From MD308 sp051888795 (GTDB lineage: Bacteria; Bacillota; Clostridia; Lachnospirales; Lachnospiraceae), in contig JBJFCD010000285.1 of the NCBI GenBank assembly GCA_051888795.1, forward strand, positions 25,611-89,610: DNA of 64,000 nucleotides. The letters run 5' to 3'. How positions within the stretch are numbered: the first letter of the stretch is position 1; each line of letters starts with the position of its first letter. The position numbers were made by a program, and so were the translations under genes. This document shows positions 61,251 through 64,000 of this stretch, piece by piece. The notes beneath the pieces are model-generated. The model worked only from the letters and a program-made list of their open reading frames with translations. It was not told where the DNA came from and searched no databases.

Positions 61251-61976
61251 TCAGGATTCAAATATTTCTTTTCCCCTGGCTAAGCCAATAATCCTACTTT
61301 GAATTTCCCTGAAATCTTTTTTTGCCAAACATTCTATCTCTTTTTCTGGAAGAACAACTTCTTTCTCTTTTGCCAGATATCTTACATACTTTTCCATAAA
61401 GCTCGGCGTTGGAGAACCTACTTTATAACACGGATATCTTAAAATAAGTTCCTTGAGTTCTGTATCCATTTCAGTCTCTTTGGGATTATTTGACAATGTT
61501 AATATCACCTTTTCGTTCCTCTTAAGACAATACCGCAGCCATTCCTTGAAGTATTTGATACACATTTCTTTATTAAGCAAAAAAGAGATGTCATCCAAAA
61601 TGAAATTCATATTATCCTTATAGTATATCTTTCGAAAAAGTGTTTTCTCATTCCCCCTGACATGAGTATGTATATGATTCATAATATATGAAGCATAGTT
61701 TTCTGCAGTACTATATAAACATTTTGAATAAAATTCATCGAAAAACAAATGCCCCGCTGCCTGGGCTATATGAGTCTTTCCATTTTCTTGGTTTCCTTCT
61801 GAAAAGAGCATAAATATGCCGCCTTCTCCTTGATGCACAAATTCCTTAATAGCCTCAATAGCCAACTTATTGTGCCTACCTATAAGGAGGTTCTCAAAAG
61901 TATATTGAGAATTCAGATAATGAATTACCTTTTCTCTTTCAATTTCTGCTTTACATATTTCTTTTGTATTGTCCAT
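61251..61976 (-). CDS. DnaA-domain-III-only AAA+ ATPase (Hda-like)
   Basis: 241 residues that follow the DnaA ATPase domain from start to end. Entry LNSQYTFENLLIGRHNKLA corresponds to DnaA YTFDNFVVG. The P-loop is GNQENGKTHIAQAAGH, Walker B region FILDDISFLLNKE, sensor 1 LTLSNNPKE and sensor 2 FREIQSRIIG. DnaA domains I and II, and the DNA-binding domain IV, are missing, so it cannot bind DnaA boxes itself. Hda, DnaC and phage loaders are the known analogues. It lies 57 bases downstream of a divergent SEDS gene and probably in its operon. Role unknown. Confidence 0.75.
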   Translation of the reverse strand: MDNTKEICKAEIEREKVIHYLNSQYTFENLLIGRHNKLAIEAIKEFVHQGEGGIFMLFSEGNQENGKTHIAQAAGHLFFDEFYSKCLYSTAENYASYIMNHIHTHVRGNEKTLFRKIYYKDNMNFILDDISFLLNKEMCIKYFKEWLRYCLKRNEKVILTLSNNPKETEMDTELKELILRYPCYKVGSPTPSFMEKYVRYLAKEKEVVLPEKEIECLAKKDFREIQSRIIGLARGKEIFES

Positions 61977-62033
61977 TTTTTAATCCTCATTAATAATCCT
62001 TATATTGATTCCATTGTTTGATAATATATGTAT

Positions 62034-63257
62034 TCACTTCGTCTTTTTATAATCTTCTATAAATATAACATTTGTTACTATTTCTTGTGCTTTTTCTTTT
62101 GTTTCTCTTATGCGTATATTCTCCAGCAACACAGACTGAACAATAGTCACTTCAAATATATATACCAAAATATTGAAACTGTTCCTCGGCAAAAACGGTG
62201 GCACAACAATCACCTGAAGAAAAGCTAGATTCGTAAGTAACGATAAAGCCAGTACAGATGCCAAATGTGTCCCAATGCAACTCGTTGCTACCATGCCAAA
62301 AAGGTCACCATTTCTTTTTGCTAAAACAAATGTATAAAACACTAAAAAAATCAATAATAAATAGAGGATAATCAACACAGCAATTCCAACTTTTCCAGTT
62401 TCAGTTACAAAAATGTAGAAAGGATCAACACCTTCAGTTTTTAATGTTGAAGTTCCTAATCCTTCTCCAAACATTCCTACTTGCTGAAGCTTTTCTATTC
62501 TTGCAGTAATCATACTATCTCCAAAAACATCTCCATTTTTTAAATTATAGATAATTGAATAATCAGCAATATGAACACACATAATGCCAAAAAGAATCCA
62601 AAATACACCCCTTCGAATTATTTTTATTACATTTTTTTCAAAAATAAGATTAAAAACTAACGCTATTACAACAACTACTAGATACGAATCTATAAAGTCA
62701 TCATAATATATCATCAGAAAAGTCGTCCCTATCGGTATAATTACTTTATAGTTATTATATAACAACTTTATTAACAGTTCTGTTATTAACTCCGAATCTG
62801 TCCTGCTTTCTTCATCTTTATCTTCTTCAAAAGCCCAATCAATGAGTGTGTCAAAAATCCCATTTTCAGTCGAACGACCTTTCGTTTTATCTAATAAATA
62901 TCCCATGATAAATATCATAGTCAATAGTAAAAAAATCGCTGGCCGAATAATGCGAAAATGATTCACCCCAAGCCACCTTCTTGCTCCATTAATATGCATT
63001 CCAAAAGATGTTTCTAAAAGCATTGTTACAAATATCCCCGCAAAATATAATATAGGCGCTTTCTCCTTAATAATTGAATAAACGGAATACCTATACACAA
63101 AAAATATACTAGCAAGCATCCCAACTGAAGCAACAGGAATAAATATTTTTAAATATTCATTCTCAACTGTAGTTTCTGTCTGTATTATATATCCATATAT
63201 CAGTAGTGATGCCATGGTCAGCCATAGTAATAAACTAATAAAATAATATTTTTTCAT
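62034..63257 (-). CDS. Divergent SEDS-family protein (FtsW/RodA/SpoVE-like)
   Basis: 407 residues, about 10 membrane segments. SEDS hallmarks kept are INGARRWLGV, GMFGEGLGTS and the extracytoplasmic VDPFYIFVTETG with the Asp expected for glycosyltransferase activity. The usual PFISYGGS motif near the end is replaced by PPFLPRNSFN, and an acidic soluble insert (about 128-160, DWAFEEDKDEESR) is present. It is likely a specialised or inactive peptidoglycan polymerase relative. No partner penicillin-binding protein is visible in the window. The frame stays open for 60 codons upstream of this ATG without another start codon. Confidence 0.75.
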   Translation of the reverse strand: MKKYYFISLLLWLTMASLLIYGYIIQTETTVENEYLKIFIPVASVGMLASIFFVYRYSVYSIIKEKAPILYFAGIFVTMLLETSFGMHINGARRWLGVNHFRIIRPAIFLLLTMIFIMGYLLDKTKGRSTENGIFDTLIDWAFEEDKDEESRTDSELITELLIKLLYNNYKVIIPIGTTFLMIYYDDFIDSYLVVVVIALVFNLIFEKNVIKIIRRGVFWILFGIMCVHIADYSIIYNLKNGDVFGDSMITARIEKLQQVGMFGEGLGTSTLKTEGVDPFYIFVTETGKVGIAVLIILYLLLIFLVFYTFVLAKRNGDLFGMVATSCIGTHLASVLALSLLTNLAFLQVIVVPPFLPRNSFNILVYIFEVTIVQSVLLENIRIRETKEKAQEIVTNVIFIEDYKKTK

Positions 63258-63735
63258 AATATTCTCGTATAATCCAATTATCTTAGATGGTAATTGGATT
63301 TTTCCTTTCTCCCAGAATAATCTGGGTATTTTTCTCCATCTCTGATATAGTTTGAAAAGGCACTGTGGATCTGTTTCTATAACAATACGGCTTTGACTGT
63401 TATGAGGTGTCTCAGACCTCTTAATTATCTCTCTGCACTATTCCCGCAAGCAAATATCAAAAGATGTAAGCATTTTTTGTTTGTAAATTTTAATTTACTT
63501 ACTGTTAGTCATAAAAGCACACTAAAATATTACACACCAATATCCTCCTGAATAACGATCATAAAAACCTTCCCTGCCTCTTTCAACATTAACTATTATA
63601 TATGGTTTTCTAATTTAATTTTTTTAATATTTCTTCCACTTCTACAATCATGACAGTGCATAAGGTGTTAAACGTTCTATTCAATAACAAACAAATATAT
63701 TTTGATAAAAAAGCATAATCAATTTAATTAAAAAA
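63258..63735. other. Intergenic region upstream of SEDS gene, no confident gene
   Basis: AT-rich. It contains a perfect 10-bp dyad AATCCAATTA/TAATTGGATT (63271-63300) just before the SEDS start, a CCCAGA/TCTGGG hairpin (63311-63326) and a GAGGT/ACCTC hairpin near 63404-63420. From 63437 to 63258 the SEDS reading frame is open and protein-like (QRWRKIPRLFWEKGK) but lacks a start, suggesting a truncated or rearranged gene end. Beyond that I see only short scraps. Confidence 0.4.
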
Positions 63736-63769
63736 CCTACAGCCAGAATACAATCACTCTAGCCATAGG
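63736..63769 (-). terminator. Terminator of right-edge gene
   Basis: 12-bp stem CCTATGGCTAGA / TCTGGCTGTAGG (three G-U pairs on the minus-strand RNA) followed by six Ts, about 35 bases after the stop codon of the partial gene. Confidence 0.7.
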
Positions 63770-63803
63770 TATCATTTTAACTATCTGATATATTCGTATA
63801 ATT

Positions 63804-64000
63804 TTAATGTATCAGTTCCTGTCCTTGCTGTATCAAATCTTCCAAAGATACATATGAAAAGCTTCCCCATTCATATGTGTTTTCTTTTGATGAAGAATCA
63901 TTATGAACAACATATATCTTTTTGTTTTTTTCATCATAACCTATACAATCATCAATATAAGCTACCACTCCCATAGAAGAACATTCCTCATCAATAATGA
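63804..64000 (-). CDS. Hypothetical protein, C-terminal fragment (cut by window edge)
   Basis: An open frame enters from the right edge and ends at TAA 63806-63804, giving about 64 residues including YIDDCIGYDEKNKKIYVVHN and ending SYVSLEDLIQQGQELIH. Acidic, mixed alpha/beta; no family recognised. A terminator follows, which supports a real gene. Confidence 0.55.
   Translation of the reverse strand, partial: IIDEECSSMGVVAYIDDCIGYDEKNKKIYVVHNDSSSKENTYEWGSFSYVSLEDLIQQGQELIH

Noticed and set aside
1..64000. CRISPR array, prophage, rRNA or tRNA genes
   Set aside because: No regularly spaced direct repeats, phage structural genes, or rRNA/tRNA sequences were seen on either strand.

Overview
This 64 kb window is a moderately AT-rich chromosomal segment of a Gram-positive anaerobe. 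It is most likely a Lachnospiraceae gut commensal of the Dorea/Coprococcus/Mediterraneibacter type. That placement is inferred from the gene content: a Trp T-box transporter, an oxygen-sensitive glycyl radical enzyme with its activase, a FliB-type methylase, paired MutS2-type proteins, AGCS and Na/Pi-cotransporter families, and an Rpn-type nuclease. No rRNA, tRNA, CRISPR array or prophage was seen. A run of 100 Ns (59569-59668) marks one scaffold gap.

Left part (1-13.6 kb): a cut-off gene at the edge. Next comes a leftward operon of a degenerate HtrA-like protein, exoribonuclease YhaM and rRNA methyltransferase RlmD, then rightward mutS2 and a two-component system. A leftward ornithine-cyclodeaminase-family enzyme, an amidohydrolase and an M24 peptidase follow, with a divergent LysR regulator.

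Centre (13.6-32 kb): the transcription/translation cluster, all leftward, in the classical order rpmG-secE-nusG-rplK-rplA ... rplJ-rplL ... rpoB-rpoC. Two metabolic blocks split it. A creatininase-family gene, a DegT-type gene and an isoaspartyl dipeptidase lie between rplA and rplJ. A glycyl radical dehydratase (hydroxyproline dehydratase-like) with its activase lies between rplL and rpoB. Each core module keeps its own promoter and terminator. Leader RNAs are recognisable: an L10 leader with attenuator before rplJ, and L1-like operators before both rplK and rplA.

Right of this (32-45 kb): a FliB-like methylase and a tryptophan-type ABC importer behind a T-box whose specifier reads UGG. Then come a palindromic intergenic repeat, a C39-like peptidase, a cysteine-cluster protein, a ketopantoate reductase, and a Na/Pi cotransporter unit with a 31-codon membrane ORF. 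A separate 25-codon peptide transcript, a cell-wall amidase, an AGCS symporter and ferritin complete this stretch.

45-64 kb: a second Na/Pi cotransporter, a small alarmone synthetase, a TetR/antiporter operon, and an ArsR regulator with a three-gene ABC-2 exporter. Then a DMT transporter, a DUF2971 protein, a flavoprotein plus 2-hydroxyacid dehydrogenase, a Smr-less MutS2 paralogue and an Rpn nuclease. The right edge holds an unusual pair: a divergent SEDS (FtsW/RodA-like) protein followed by a DnaA-domain-III-only ATPase. That pair, the split ribosomal cluster, the triad-less HtrA and the small peptides are the most interesting items.
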